NCBI GenBank assembly: GCA_045110285.1
Contig: JBGCGA010000001.1
Span: 1-64,000 of the forward strand
DNA: 64,000 nucleotides
Direction of reading: 5' to 3'
Source of the DNA: Putridiphycobacter sp045110285
GTDB lineage: Bacteria; Bacteroidota; Bacteroidia; Flavobacteriales_D; Crocinitomicaceae
In this document: positions 18,173 through 27,723 of the stretch, one piece after another
Layout of the letters: every line of letters begins with the position of its first letter
Numbering within the stretch: the stretch's first letter is position 1
Position numbers and translations under genes: made by a program
The notes under the pieces: model-generated
The model's database searches: none
What the model was told of the DNA's origin: nothing
What the model saw: only the letters and a program-made list of their open reading frames with translations

Positions 18173-21100
18173 TACCGTTACATGGCCACGATAAACGTAT
18201 TCTCTTGTGCCTTCAGTTTCTTTGAAATCGATTTGCCAGATGTAGGCGCCTTGTTCTACAATTTCATTTTGATACTTTCCGTTCCAAGCCTTAGTATAGT
18301 CCTGTGATTCGAATATAATTTCACCACCTCTATTAAATACTAATAATCTGAAATTGTAAGGATCAACACCTGAGGTAATGACCGGCTGAAATACATTGTT
18401 TGTTCCACTTTCCTCTGGTGTAAAAGAATTTGGAACATATAAAGTTATAACATCCTGAACATTAACTATGTTGGTAACAGAATCTGTACAACCAAAATTA
18501 TTCTCTGCGGTTAGACTAACTGGATACTGATTACTGTTTTCATCTGGAAAGGTAAAAACAGGATTTTGCAATACGGAAGTTTGCCCATCAACATTAAAAT
18601 ACCATATTATGTCAATAGCATCAGCTGATGAAGTGTTGATAAACTGAGTAGTTGGGTCTTCAATGTCAATGATTTCTGGGCTGAATGAGAAGCTTGCAGT
18701 TGGTTTTGGATTGACAGTAATGGTATCTGTTTTGATGATGGAACTACTGCAGCCATTTGCTCTAATGGTTAGTTCAACTGAATATAGACCTTGATTAATG
18801 TAGGCATGGCTAGGATTTGGGTCTTCACTTGTATTACCGTCCCCAAAATCCCAAAGATAAGCTGCATTAGCAGGAACTGCAGCTGAAAGATCAGTGAAGG
18901 CAAAAAATTCATCTTGGCAGCCTAAGTTTTTATCAATCGTAAAATCGACATTAATTCCTGACAAATCAACATTAACAGTATCTTTTATGGTATCACAAAA
19001 GTTATAAATCAAAACAGAATACTCGTCATTTGCAAAAACATCTATCGAAGAAGTTGTCTCGCCAGTTGACCATAGGTAAGATACATTTTCGTTGTTTGGG
19101 TTTTCAGCATCTAAAGTAGCTGGAAAATCACAACCGTTCGGATCAGGAATAGAAATTTGAACTAGCGGTAAGTCAAATTCAAAGTCAAAAATAAAGCTGG
19201 CACCATCAAAAGTCCCTCCATTTTGAGTGTTAACACCTCCTACAATAGGGTAGTTGACAGATTGAGTGCATTCTGAATGGAATAATACTCCTTCGTTATT
19301 ATACTTCGATTTTGAACCAGGGTGAAAATGCTGCCCATTTACGGTACCTCCAAAGTACGAACCGTAATGCAGTGCAGCTGCGTTTGGCTCAAGAACACAC
19401 ATATATAATCCTTTCTCTGCAATAGTGTATGCATCTGGTGTAGTTGGAAAATTATTTCCAGTTGAAGCACCTGTAAAATATATTTTTTCGCAGTAGTCTA
19501 ACCCCATTGCGGTCATAAATATTTCAGGTTGCTGTGTTGCCAAACAACCAACTGAACTTGCAAAAATTGTATTCGTTAAATTTGCATTCATTTTATGCAC
19601 AAATAGGTTATTCGCGCTTGGTGACGAGTATGCACCGCCACTTACAGGGTAAAACCCAATAGTTGATCCACCTACAAATACTTCGTTGGCGTCATTTATC
19701 AGTACAAACTTTGCTCTATCATTAGTATTTGTTCCAAGGTAGGTAGATGAAACAACAGCCGTTCCGTTTGCTGAAATTTCAGTAACAAAGCCATCCATTC
19801 CTCCTAAAGCACCTGGGTTAATTGCTCCTGCTGAAGTAGGGTAGTCCACACTATTGGTCAATCCAACTACATATACGTTACCATTAGGACCAATGGCAAC
19901 ACTATTGGCATTTTCAGCACCCGAACCACCTAAATAGGTCGACCAGTTTGTGGCCGTTAGGGTTGGATTGAAAGAGGTAATAAACCCATCAGCTGCGCCA
20001 TTCAGAGCTCCTTGCAGTACACCTGCAGTCACAGGAAAGTCTACTGATTCTGTTCCACCACAAACTAATATATTATTGGCTGCATCAACAAATAAGCCTG
20101 CTGCATTATCAGATGCAGCTACACCTAAAGCTTCATTGCCTGAACCGCCTAGGTATGTGGCGTCAAATGCTACTGTACCATCTAAACTAATAATTCCTAC
20201 TCCATAATCTTTTGCACCTCCTAAAGCTGGTTGTGCAGCTGTTCCTATGGTTGGCATGCCTCCTGTTGTTGCCATTAAAATAACGAGTCTTTGATTGTTA
20301 GTAATTGCTAAATCTAAAGGGTAACTGTCTTCCCCTCCATAATAAGTAGCAAATAATAAAGTACCCGCTTGATCAAATTTTTGAATAGCTACATTGTCAG
20401 CTCCAATACCTTGGTAAACCGATTGGTAGGCGCCAGCGGTGATTGGAAAGCCTGCAAATCGGTTTCCACCCGCAACATACAAGTTTCCATCTTGATCGTA
20501 AGTTGTGCAGTTCGTTGAATAAACGTCAGTTGCACCAGAATAAGTTGACATGATGAGGGTAGGGTCAATGATTAAATCATGCTTTTTATCATAACCATTC
20601 GGAAAATGATATGAAATTATATTTCCATTTAATATATAGGAAGATTTCACTTCCTTTTTTACACCATTTATCATTTGGTAAACGTAGGGTGCATCTTCAA
20701 CTATTTCACTGACCGAGTTGACAAGGTGCAAACGTCCGTCATTATCTATGAATAAATTGTTTAAATTATTGTATTTCAATTTTATATCATTTGGTGAACC
20801 GCCTTTCTTTACAATAAAATCGTACTTTAGCGTTTGATTACCGTCATACATCACAAAGTCAATGCTTTTGTAAATATTGTTGTATTTGATGCTTTCATAT
20901 CCGCGCACTTTTGTTTGCCATAAAGTTCTATCAGCACCTTGCATGAAGTTGAAATAGTATTTGGTTGCTTTTTCACTACTTATTTTTGAATTCGAATTTG
21001 CATTTACAAAGTCTACGGAAAAAGAATGATGTTGCATTATTTGCTCCACATCTCCATCATGAGAGTGATTATTTTCTTTTTGTAAATGATATTTTAGTCC

Positions 21101-21259
21101 AGTTTTTGTGAGAAATAGTGCACCTCCATTTAATTGATGTCTAAAAGTAACTTCAGAATCGAATTGGCCTTTATTTTCTACAAAGCACCAGTCAAAATTT
21201 GTCTGGCATATTGCGTTTAAGCTTAAGGTGATATAGATGAGAAATAAATACTTTGTCAT
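18164..21259 (-). CDS. Secreted beta-propeller/PKD protein with gliding-motility (type B) C-terminal domain
   Basis: A 1031-residue exported surface protein. Residues 1-19 are a signal peptide ending ...NAICQ. An N-terminal domain of about 220 residues (VENKGQFDSEVTFR) matches the head found in SBBP proteins. Residues about 235-660 carry repeating 'TYLGGSG..A' and 'V.GxT.S.DYPTSAG' units, the SBBP beta-propeller. One PKD domain (LWDFGDGNTSEDPNPSHAY) and a second Ig-like unit follow. The last 90 residues, from YVPNSFTPEESGTNN, form the CHU_C/gliding-motility-associated domain used for T9SS export. It converges with the GSCFA gene over 9 bp. Its role may be adhesion or a structural surface function; a precise role is not visible. 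Confidence 0.88.
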   Translation of the reverse strand: MTKYLFLIYITLSLNAICQTNFDWCFVENKGQFDSEVTFRHQLNGGALFLTKTGLKYHLQKENNHSHDGDVEQIMQHHSFSVDFVNANSNSKISSEKATKYYFNFMQGADRTLWQTKVRGYESIKYNNIYKSIDFVMYDGNQTLKYDFIVKKGGSPNDIKLKYNNLNNLFIDNDGRLHLVNSVSEIVEDAPYVYQMINGVKKEVKSSYILNGNIISYHFPNGYDKKHDLIIDPTLIMSTYSGATDVYSTNCTTYDQDGNLYVAGGNRFAGFPITAGAYQSVYQGIGADNVAIQKFDQAGTLLFATYYGGEDSYPLDLAITNNQRLVILMATTGGMPTIGTAAQPALGGAKDYGVGIISLDGTVAFDATYLGGSGNEALGVAASDNAAGLFVDAANNILVCGGTESVDFPVTAGVLQGALNGAADGFITSFNPTLTATNWSTYLGGSGAENANSVAIGPNGNVYVVGLTNSVDYPTSAGAINPGALGGMDGFVTEISANGTAVVSSTYLGTNTNDRAKFVLINDANEVFVGGSTIGFYPVSGGAYSSPSANNLFVHKMNANLTNTIFASSVGCLATQQPEIFMTAMGLDYCEKIYFTGASTGNNFPTTPDAYTIAEKGLYMCVLEPNAAALHYGSYFGGTVNGQHFHPGSKSKYNNEGVLFHSECTQSVNYPIVGGVNTQNGGTFDGASFIFDFEFDLPLVQISIPDPNGCDFPATLDAENPNNENVSYLWSTGETTSSIDVFANDEYSVLIYNFCDTIKDTVNVDLSGINVDFTIDKNLGCQDEFFAFTDLSAAVPANAAYLWDFGDGNTSEDPNPSHAYINQGLYSVELTIRANGCSSSIIKTDTITVNPKPTASFSFSPEIIDIEDPTTQFINTSSADAIDIIWYFNVDGQTSVLQNPVFTFPDENSNQYPVSLTAENNFGCTDSVTNIVNVQDVITLYVPNSFTPEESGTNNVFQPVITSGVDPYNFRLLVFNRGGEIIFESQDYTKAWNGKYQNEIVEQGAYIWQIDFKETEGTREYVYRGHVTVLR

Positions 21260-21315
21260 ATTTGTTTGTTTATAGACGTTTTGAGCTTACTTAAGTTGCC
21301 TAATATACGCAAAAA

Positions 21316-22527
21316 TTATGCCCGTTCAATAATTGTTGCATATCCTTGCCCAACACCAATACACATAGTGACTAGTGCATATCTTTTATTTGTTTTTTGA
21401 AGTTCTATTGCAGCAGTTTGCAAAATTCTTCCTCCACTCATTCCAAGCGGATGCCCTAGTGCAATTCCACCACCATTGGGGTTAATTCGTGGATCGTTGT
21501 CCTCGAGCCCCAGTTTTCTGGTACAAGCCAATACTTGTGCGGCAAAGGCTTCATTAATTTCAATAATGTCCATGTCTGCCATGGTTAAACCAGCTCTTTT
21601 CAGAGCTTTTTCTGAAGCATACACCGGTCCAATACCCATTATTCTGGGTTCAACTCCTGCTACTGCAGCCGACACAATTCGTGCAATTGGTTTCAAATCG
21701 TTTTGTTTCATACCTTCTTCGGAAGCTATTAATAGTGCCACCGCACCATCATTTAATCCACTGGCATTGCCTGCAGTTACCGATCCGCCTTCTTTCTTGA
21801 AAGCAGGTCGTAGTTTACCTAAAATATCAAGAGTAGTAGTTGGCCTAATAAATTCATCTTTATCAAAAATAATTGCATCCTTTTTTCGCTGCGGAATTTT
21901 AACTCGAACGATCTCTTCAGCTAGTCGTCCAGAATTATTTGCTTCTGCAGCTTTCATTTGACTCCAATAAGAAAACTGATCTTGTGCTTCTCTTGAAATA
22001 TTATACAATTCAACCAGATTTTCAGCAGTTTGACCCATGCCATGTGTGCCGTAAAGCGCTTCCATCTTTGGATTGATAAATCGCCAACCAAAACTAGAAT
22101 CATGCATTTGAGCATCTCTTCCAAATGGTTTTGAAGCTTTTGAAATAACCCACGGGCCTCTGGTCATGTTTTCAACGCCACCTGAAATGTAAATTTCACC
22201 AGCTCCATCTTTTATGGCACGAGCCGCGTTAATTGTTGAAGCCATTCCCGAAGCACACAAACGATTCACTGTTTCTGCACCTGAACTATATGGTAAGCCT
22301 GCTAATAAAGCACTCATTCGAGCTACGTTTCTATTGTCTTCTCCTGCTTGATTAGCGCAACCAAAAATGACATCCTCAATCTGGTTTGGATCTAAATTTG
22401 GATTTCTTTCTATGAGGTTTTTCATTACAATGGCACCCAAATCATCAGCTCGAACCGCCGATAATGTTCCTCCAAAATTTCCAATTGCTGTTCGCACCGC
22501 ATCCACAATAAATACTTCTTTCCCCAT
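21316..22527 (-). CDS. Thiolase, 3-oxoadipyl-CoA thiolase-like (acetyl-CoA acyltransferase)
   Basis: Cleaves a 3-oxoacyl-CoA with CoA to acetyl-CoA plus a shortened acyl-CoA. Of 403 residues, NRLCASGMA has the nucleophilic Cys near residue 90, INEAFAAQ and NPNGGGIALGHPLGMSGGR carry the active-site His, and CIGVGQG holds the second Cys. The segment HDSSFGWRFINPKMEALYG resembles PcaF/PaaJ thiolases (3-oxoadipyl-CoA or dehydrosuberyl-CoA), which would point to aromatic-acid breakdown, but a general beta-oxidation role is possible. It is monocistronic and divergent from a DUF2520-like gene. Confidence 0.9.
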   Translation of the reverse strand: MGKEVFIVDAVRTAIGNFGGTLSAVRADDLGAIVMKNLIERNPNLDPNQIEDVIFGCANQAGEDNRNVARMSALLAGLPYSSGAETVNRLCASGMASTINAARAIKDGAGEIYISGGVENMTRGPWVISKASKPFGRDAQMHDSSFGWRFINPKMEALYGTHGMGQTAENLVELYNISREAQDQFSYWSQMKAAEANNSGRLAEEIVRVKIPQRKKDAIIFDKDEFIRPTTTLDILGKLRPAFKKEGGSVTAGNASGLNDGAVALLIASEEGMKQNDLKPIARIVSAAVAGVEPRIMGIGPVYASEKALKRAGLTMADMDIIEINEAFAAQVLACTRKLGLEDNDPRINPNGGGIALGHPLGMSGGRILQTAAIELQKTNKRYALVTMCIGVGQGYATIIERA

Positions 22528-22579
22528 ATTACCTTTTAATTATATGTGTTTTTATAAGTCAAATGTCTCGCAAATTTAA

Positions 22580-22587
22580 TAAGTTTG
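22580..22587 (+). promoter_or_regulatory. -7 element for the DUF2520-like gene
   Basis: TAAGTTTG (TAnnTTTG) lies 11 bases before the ATG at 22599. It falls downstream of another in-frame ATG at 22563 and so favours 22599 as the real start. No -33 TTTG is present at the usual distance. Confidence 0.5.
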
Positions 22588-22598
22588 GAACAGATTGT

Positions 22599-23366
22599 AT
22601 GGAAATAAAACGAATAAATCTAGTAGGCTTTGGAAATGTGGGACAGGCCTTGTATAAACAATTGGTGGGTAAAGTAGAAATTGTTGACGTTTATACTCGA
22701 TCAAGAAATATTTCTCTTGCAAAAAAGTGGGATATATCCTTTACCAACAATATTAAAGACTTATCTTCAGATGTAGATTTAAACATCATTGCTATTCCCG
22801 ACAGTGCAATTCATGAAATTGCAGTAACATTAAATAAAGATTTACCAGTTGTTCACACTTCGGGAGGAGTATCTAAGGAAGTTTTAGTAGCATTTTCCTC
22901 GTTTGGTATTTTTTATCCACTGCAAACTTTTACTAAAGGAATTTCTGTAGATTTTAGTGTAATTCCATTTTTTATTGAGGCTAATACAAATCAATTTGAA
23001 AATGTACTATTAAAATTTGCCAAAGACCATTTTTCAGCAAGTGTCTATATTGCAAACAGTGAAACAAGAAAGTATATTCATCTTAGTGCTATCATCACCA
23101 GTAATTTTTTAACTTATTTTTTAGGTATAGCTGAAGATATTTTGAAAGAAAAAAATGTTCCGATAGATGTCTTAAAGTCTTTACTAAATGAAACGTTGCG
23201 AAAAAGCATTGCCTCAGGACCTAAAATGTCTTTAACGGGTCCGGCCGCAAGGGGAGACAGAGAAATTATAGATGACTATAAAGAAATGCTTTCTGATTTA
23301 GATTTTAAAAAAATATTTTCATTAGTCAATGAAAAAATCTTTAATCAAGATTTTACTGTTTTATAA
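22599..23366 (+). CDS. Rossmann-fold protein, DUF2520/ProC-like
   Basis: A 255-residue NAD(P)-binding protein. INLVGFGNVGQALY at the N-terminus is the Rossmann glycine motif, followed by DLNIIAIPDSAIHEIA and HTSGGVSKE. The C-terminal half is helical, with the conserved TGPAARGD motif (in SLTGPAARGDREIIDDY) of the DUF2520 family, related to F420-dependent NADP reductases and pyrroline-5-carboxylate reductases. The reaction is unknown. An ATG at 22563 would add 12 residues; I chose 22599 because the Rossmann strand normally begins there and a -7 element separates the two. Its end overlaps the convergent T9SS gene by 14 bp. Confidence 0.78.
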   Translation: MEIKRINLVGFGNVGQALYKQLVGKVEIVDVYTRSRNISLAKKWDISFTNNIKDLSSDVDLNIIAIPDSAIHEIAVTLNKDLPVVHTSGGVSKEVLVAFSSFGIFYPLQTFTKGISVDFSVIPFFIEANTNQFENVLLKFAKDHFSASVYIANSETRKYIHLSAIITSNFLTYFLGIAEDILKEKNVPIDVLKSLLNETLRKSIASGPKMSLTGPAARGDREIIDDYKEMLSDLDFKKIFSLVNEKIFNQDFTVL

Positions 23367-24843
23367 TTTTAAAATTATAAAACGCTGCATTTACTTCTAT
23401 CTGAACAATATAGAAGCCAAGAGGTAGTGATGAAAGGTCAATAGGTTCAGAAGAATTGACGATTGACGGGATTGGCTGTTGACCGTTAATGTTGTAAATT
23501 TTAACAGTATTTTTAGTTGGTAAATTTTCTATTTTAACGTAATTGGTCACCAAGGTAGGATTCACACTAATAGTCTGGTTGCTATTCTGTGTTTCTATAG
23601 ATAATGTTATGACATCACTGACTAAATCCTCACTGACTGCAATTTGACCTTGGGTGTTTAATCTATCTACCTTTAAAATAAACATATTATAGCCCCCAAT
23701 CGAGTTGTGATACATATCGCCGATTATTACCTTTCCTCTGTCATTTGTATTGTCAATCCCATATGCTACATCATTTTTAGTGTTACCAAAATTTTTAACA
23801 AAGTTTGTTGGAGCGTATGTGGTCAATGCTTTGCCAACAAATGCATCTGTGAATCCTTGTGCTATATCAGCTGAAGCCCAACTTGTTGTGCTGCCGGCGA
23901 AATATGTATTATTGACGTCTCCTATTACCACATCATACGCAATGTCTATTCCTAATTGATCCGCCCCAGGTCGAGATGTATCTACTGCTACAATTCCATC
24001 TGGATTTGTTTTATAGATCCAAAAATCGTTCTGACAGTCGCAATTTTGAAAATGATTATAATCTCTTGTTCCACACATTGTATATTCGCCCGTGTTAGAA
24101 TGGTATGCCACTCCTGTAAAATAATCCTCCCTTTCCTGGCCTGCTGTTTTCATCCAGCCAAGGGTTCCGTTAATATGGTATTTTAGTATAATTCCGTCGG
24201 ACATACCATTTCCAAAAGATTCTGTCCCACCTACAACTACTAGGGAGTCTCCATCTAAAAGCACGGCATTTGCGTAATCTGCTTCAGGTCCACCGTAAGT
24301 GCGTGTCCATAGCGTATCGCCTGAAGCATCAATTCTAACAATGTATATATCGTTGTTGCCTTCACCATACGAGAACGTTTCGCCTACTAAGACAAATCCA
24401 TCATCAGGTAACTGTACCATGTCATAGGCCTTGTCCCAGTCTGAACCGCCATAGGTCTTTTCATATTGAGGGCTACCATCACTTGCTGTTTTAATAAAGT
24501 AGAAATCAAACCCCCCAGCTCCAAAGCTATTCGTATATCCGGCTATTGAATATCCGCCATCTGATGTTAAACTTACAGCTTCACCCCAATCTGAGCCGCT
24601 TCCGCCATAATTGTATGACCATTTGAAAGTACCTAAAGAATCTATTTTTAGTAAAAATGCATCTGCATTTGCAGATGAAAAACTACTTGATGATCCTGTT
24701 GCTATGTATCCTGTATCAATGTCTTGTTTGATATCTCTCCCAAAGTCATATCCATTATTGCCAAATGACTTAATAAAATTAATATTTTGGCCAAATAAAC
24801 CAACTGTGAAGGATAATGAAAATAATACTAATAGTGCTTTCAT
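23353..24843 (-). CDS. T9SS-secreted beta-propeller-like protein (type A sorting domain)
   Basis: A 496-residue exported protein. Residues 1-18 are a signal peptide (ending GLFGQ). Residues about 20-385 hold repeated units of about 50 residues of the form YGGSGSDWGEAVSLTSDGGY...DFYFIKTASDG, a seven-bladed-propeller-like pattern common in Bacteroidota 'T9SS sorting' proteins. The last 75 residues (VNPTLVTNYVKIENL to YNFKIIKQ) form the Por secretion domain with the typical 'YNINGQ' and 'LPLGFYIVQI' strands. It is the third gene of a minus-strand trio: its ATG is 2 bp after the stop of the DUF5723-like gene. Surface attachment or release is expected; the ligand is unknown. Confidence 0.87.
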   Translation of the reverse strand: MKALLVLFSLSFTVGLFGQNINFIKSFGNNGYDFGRDIKQDIDTGYIATGSSSSFSSANADAFLLKIDSLGTFKWSYNYGGSGSDWGEAVSLTSDGGYSIAGYTNSFGAGGFDFYFIKTASDGSPQYEKTYGGSDWDKAYDMVQLPDDGFVLVGETFSYGEGNNDIYIVRIDASGDTLWTRTYGGPEADYANAVLLDGDSLVVVGGTESFGNGMSDGIILKYHINGTLGWMKTAGQEREDYFTGVAYHSNTGEYTMCGTRDYNHFQNCDCQNDFWIYKTNPDGIVAVDTSRPGADQLGIDIAYDVVIGDVNNTYFAGSTTSWASADIAQGFTDAFVGKALTTYAPTNFVKNFGNTKNDVAYGIDNTNDRGKVIIGDMYHNSIGGYNMFILKVDRLNTQGQIAVSEDLVSDVITLSIETQNSNQTISVNPTLVTNYVKIENLPTKNTVKIYNINGQQPIPSIVNSSEPIDLSSLPLGFYIVQIEVNAAFYNFKIIKQ

Positions 24844-24845
24844 AC

Positions 24846-26078
24846 TTAAAAATTATATTGAAGTGCAACATTCACACTTTTGCCTTTTCCGAATACATCA
24901 GAGCTTGTGCCTACTATATCGAGTGTACTTAGGCCCATGTAGAAGTTTTCTTTTAGCCATAAATTGGCATTAAACCCAAATCTAAGTCCACCAAAACCAC
25001 CAATAATTGCCCTTGTACTTAAACTAAAAAATTTGTTGGGTTGATAATAAACCCCTCCGAATAACATTGGTCTGTAATCAGGAATCAATAGAGCTTTAAA
25101 GCCGAAAGTAGACTGCCATTTTTGGTGAAGACTGTAAACAGGTATTTTATTAATAATGATTTGAATTGGCAGGGCTTCACGTCTTGATCCTTTTCGGAAA
25201 CGAATACCGAGCGTATCAAGAATAAAATCCTGATCAATAGAGGATGTGCTTCCAACTTCTGAGTATTCAAACCCCTTAAAGCTGTATGTGGTGTCTAACC
25301 GCACTGATTGGGTATTTCTGTTCCAAAAAATTGAGCCCAAATTAGATAAGTTGAAATTGATGATGTGTTTTTTGTCTGATTTGGTATTGATGAAAAAATT
25401 ATGATTCACTTCAAGTGCAAAGCCATATCCTTGTGCAGTAAAATACTGACTATTTGAATCGGTACTTGTATAATAGCCCACTAAGTCAGTGTCTAAATAA
25501 ATGTTGTCGGCCGTTTCGCTTGTATGAAAATAAGTTTCGGTTGATTGAAAACGTAAGCTTCTATTGCCCACTAAAAACCCTAATCTAACGTATGATTGTG
25601 TCCGTTTGTCGTATACACCAAAACCATAATTTTGATAGTGCATGTAGTGACCGCGGGTAAAAGATAAATCAAGGGTATCACCTATATATGGAGAATTACC
25701 TCTGAAGGCTAAATCAAACAAATTTGATTTATAGCTTGCTGCAGCAAAATTGATGTCAGAAAGACTCGCTGTTAGTCCCAAATTAGGGTAATTACTTAAA
25801 AAACTGCCTTCAAAATAGCTAATAGACTGGTCAGCCTCTCCACCCAATACATTAAATTCCTTTTGAGTATTAGAGGAAAGGATTTCATTTGTTATTTCGC
25901 CACCGTAAATAAATTTACTTAAAAGCTCATTGTTTATAGAGTTGGTTGTAAAAGAATTCAAACTTGATATTTGAATTGACCGTTGATTAAGAATACTGTC
26001 TCTGTATACAAAGTCAATGGACTGAGAAAATACTATGCTAGTGGTTTCGAGTAATAAGATTAATAGTGTCTTTTTCAT
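24846..26078 (-). CDS. Outer-membrane beta-barrel protein, DUF5723-like
   Basis: A 410-residue protein. Residues 1-18 are a signal peptide ending VFSQ. The mature part is rich in alternating aromatic strands (for example YGFGVYDKRTQSYVRLGFLVG and GFKALLIPDYRPMLFGGVYYQP) and ends in aromatic NVALQYNF, the usual C-terminal strand of outer-membrane barrels. It resembles the DUF5723 group of Bacteroidota; I base this on overall appearance and not on a diagnostic motif. Its ATG shares a base with the stop of the upstream lipoprotein gene (TAATG), so the three genes form one operon. It may assemble with the lipoprotein or T9SS partner, which is inference. Confidence 0.75.
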   Translation of the reverse strand: MKKTLLILLLETTSIVFSQSIDFVYRDSILNQRSIQISSLNSFTTNSINNELLSKFIYGGEITNEILSSNTQKEFNVLGGEADQSISYFEGSFLSNYPNLGLTASLSDINFAAASYKSNLFDLAFRGNSPYIGDTLDLSFTRGHYMHYQNYGFGVYDKRTQSYVRLGFLVGNRSLRFQSTETYFHTSETADNIYLDTDLVGYYTSTDSNSQYFTAQGYGFALEVNHNFFINTKSDKKHIINFNLSNLGSIFWNRNTQSVRLDTTYSFKGFEYSEVGSTSSIDQDFILDTLGIRFRKGSRREALPIQIIINKIPVYSLHQKWQSTFGFKALLIPDYRPMLFGGVYYQPNKFFSLSTRAIIGGFGGLRFGFNANLWLKENFYMGLSTLDIVGTSSDVFGKGKSVNVALQYNF

Positions 26079-27652
26079 TACAAATTAATCTTTAAATTAA
26101 ATCCTGAGCTGACTTTAAAACTGATTGAATCCGTCATATTTATTTTGACATCACTCAATCCATTGGTTTCAAAAGTGGCAGAAACAATCATCTTTTTTGC
26201 ATTTCGTAGATTTGCGCCAGCATCAGCATCTACGGGATATACAGTGTAGCCTTTCTGAGTTTCTGTGGTGCCTGATATAGCATTGTACTTTCCTCCAAGA
26301 AAAATTGATGTGGGCATAATGCTATCTAGAAGGATATCATTTTCGTCTAGTAAATAAAGAGGCACAAATGCAGTGAGAGGGAAAGAATTATAGTAATGTA
26401 TTCTAATTCTTGCTTCTTCTAAATTGTCATCTATTCCACTGGCATCAATACTAAGGGTGTCGAGAAGGGTAAAGTCATTCATTCTTATTTTAAGTGGTAA
26501 CTCAGCATCAGCAATTAAGCTTAAGCTAGAGTTGGGGAAAAACTGGTCAGTTCCACCGCTGGTATTGCCATCTGGATTAATTCGGACATCATATCCAAAA
26601 ACAATTGAATCGGGAAGATTTTCTATAAATGGTATAATGGTGGAATTGTTACTATTCATTGAAAGATAATAATCTGAAGGTTGATAATCATACAAACCAC
26701 CGCTCGCTGGGTTTATGTTTAAGAACTGCCCTAAAAACGGGAATGTCAGAACTATTGATTGATTGGTGGCAGTATTCTTTCCATAAAGCGCACTTATTTT
26801 AGCTTGTGCAATTAGGTCAAACCCATTTTGAATATTCAAATTCATCCTAAGTGAGTCCAGTTCTAATTGACCTGAAATTTTCTTCATTAACGGAAATTCA
26901 ATGGCTGTTGTGTCGGTTAAAGTGTACTGTCCAAAATATCCTCTTGCGTATTTAGGTTTAAGCCCTGAAAAGCTCAGAGATAATAAAACGGTATCTAAAT
27001 TAGTAATTGTGAAGCTTGCCGTCTCTTCATTCGAAAACATACTAATATTTGCTGTTAAATTATTAGCAAGGCCACCACTTGAACCCGTCAAGTCGAAATC
27101 GAAATCAGAAATATTAAATGTGTCTTTAATTACAAAAGGATCTGCTAAAGTTCCCGGCTCTAAAAAATAGGTGCGTTCAAATACGTTACCAAAGTTATCT
27201 TTTACTTTAGGAAATTCAAATACGGCTTTTGTTTTACCGGGCCAAGGAGAAGAAATGACAATAAATGCTTGCCCTTCTTTAATAATTACCCGTTTTAAAG
27301 CAACTTCACCTAGGTCATATAACTGGTCAATATCGTTATTGTCGATAAAACTGCCAGGCGTTAGGGTAACAGATGAAAAAGCAATAGCTGTTTTTTGAGT
27401 TAATGTTGTATCCGGTAATTTAATTAAAGTATCTATTTTAAATGAAAAGGCCGTATCATTAAAAATAATAGAGGCATATCCATCTGAATTTTCAGCTGAG
27501 TATTCTGGAATTAAATCATTTAATGTTAAATTTCCGTGAATTACGGGTGCTTCCCATAGCGCATTCCATTGAGTTGGTTCTTTTTTACAGCTTAGCAAAA
27601 TGATGCAAGCTGATAGTATAAAAATACAAAATCGGTTCATCCTAAAATTCAT
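26078..27652 (-). CDS. Large putative lipoprotein, first gene of a surface-protein operon
   Basis: About 524 residues. The lipobox ILLSC lies about 22 residues from the chosen ATG at 27652 and is followed by KKEPTQW. A second ATG at 27640 (MNRFCIF) is equally possible. A TTG at 27703 would give an implausible extra N-terminus ahead of the signal sequence. The mature part is beta-rich with repeated 'L.DSI' and 'F.I.D' stretches and no enzyme motif; it resembles the long Ig-like lipoproteins found beside surface-layer genes. It leads an operon with the barrel gene (one-base overlap) and the T9SS propeller gene. The function is unknown. Confidence 0.78.
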   Translation of the reverse strand: MNFRMNRFCIFILSACIILLSCKKEPTQWNALWEAPVIHGNLTLNDLIPEYSAENSDGYASIIFNDTAFSFKIDTLIKLPDTTLTQKTAIAFSSVTLTPGSFIDNNDIDQLYDLGEVALKRVIIKEGQAFIVISSPWPGKTKAVFEFPKVKDNFGNVFERTYFLEPGTLADPFVIKDTFNISDFDFDLTGSSGGLANNLTANISMFSNEETASFTITNLDTVLLSLSFSGLKPKYARGYFGQYTLTDTTAIEFPLMKKISGQLELDSLRMNLNIQNGFDLIAQAKISALYGKNTATNQSIVLTFPFLGQFLNINPASGGLYDYQPSDYYLSMNSNNSTIIPFIENLPDSIVFGYDVRINPDGNTSGGTDQFFPNSSLSLIADAELPLKIRMNDFTLLDTLSIDASGIDDNLEEARIRIHYYNSFPLTAFVPLYLLDENDILLDSIMPTSIFLGGKYNAISGTTETQKGYTVYPVDADAGANLRNAKKMIVSATFETNGLSDVKINMTDSISFKVSSGFNLKINL

Positions 27653-27692
27653 CTCTTGTTTAGAAAAACGAAAGTAATGATAAATAAGTTTG

Positions 27693-27700
27693 TAGGTTTG
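27693..27700 (+). promoter_or_regulatory. -7 element for the 27724 gene
   Basis: TAGGTTTG fits TAnnTTTG and ends 23 bases before the ATG at 27724, in the gap between divergent transcription units. No clear -33 box. Confidence 0.4.
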
Positions 27701-27723
27701 CAAAATAAAATCGTTTTATCAAC

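Noticed and set aside
19950..20207. Plus-strand frame opposite the beta-propeller gene, Pro/Ala/Ser-rich
   Set aside because: Its composition is what the complement of Gly/Thr-rich propeller repeats gives; the minus-strand gene is convincing.
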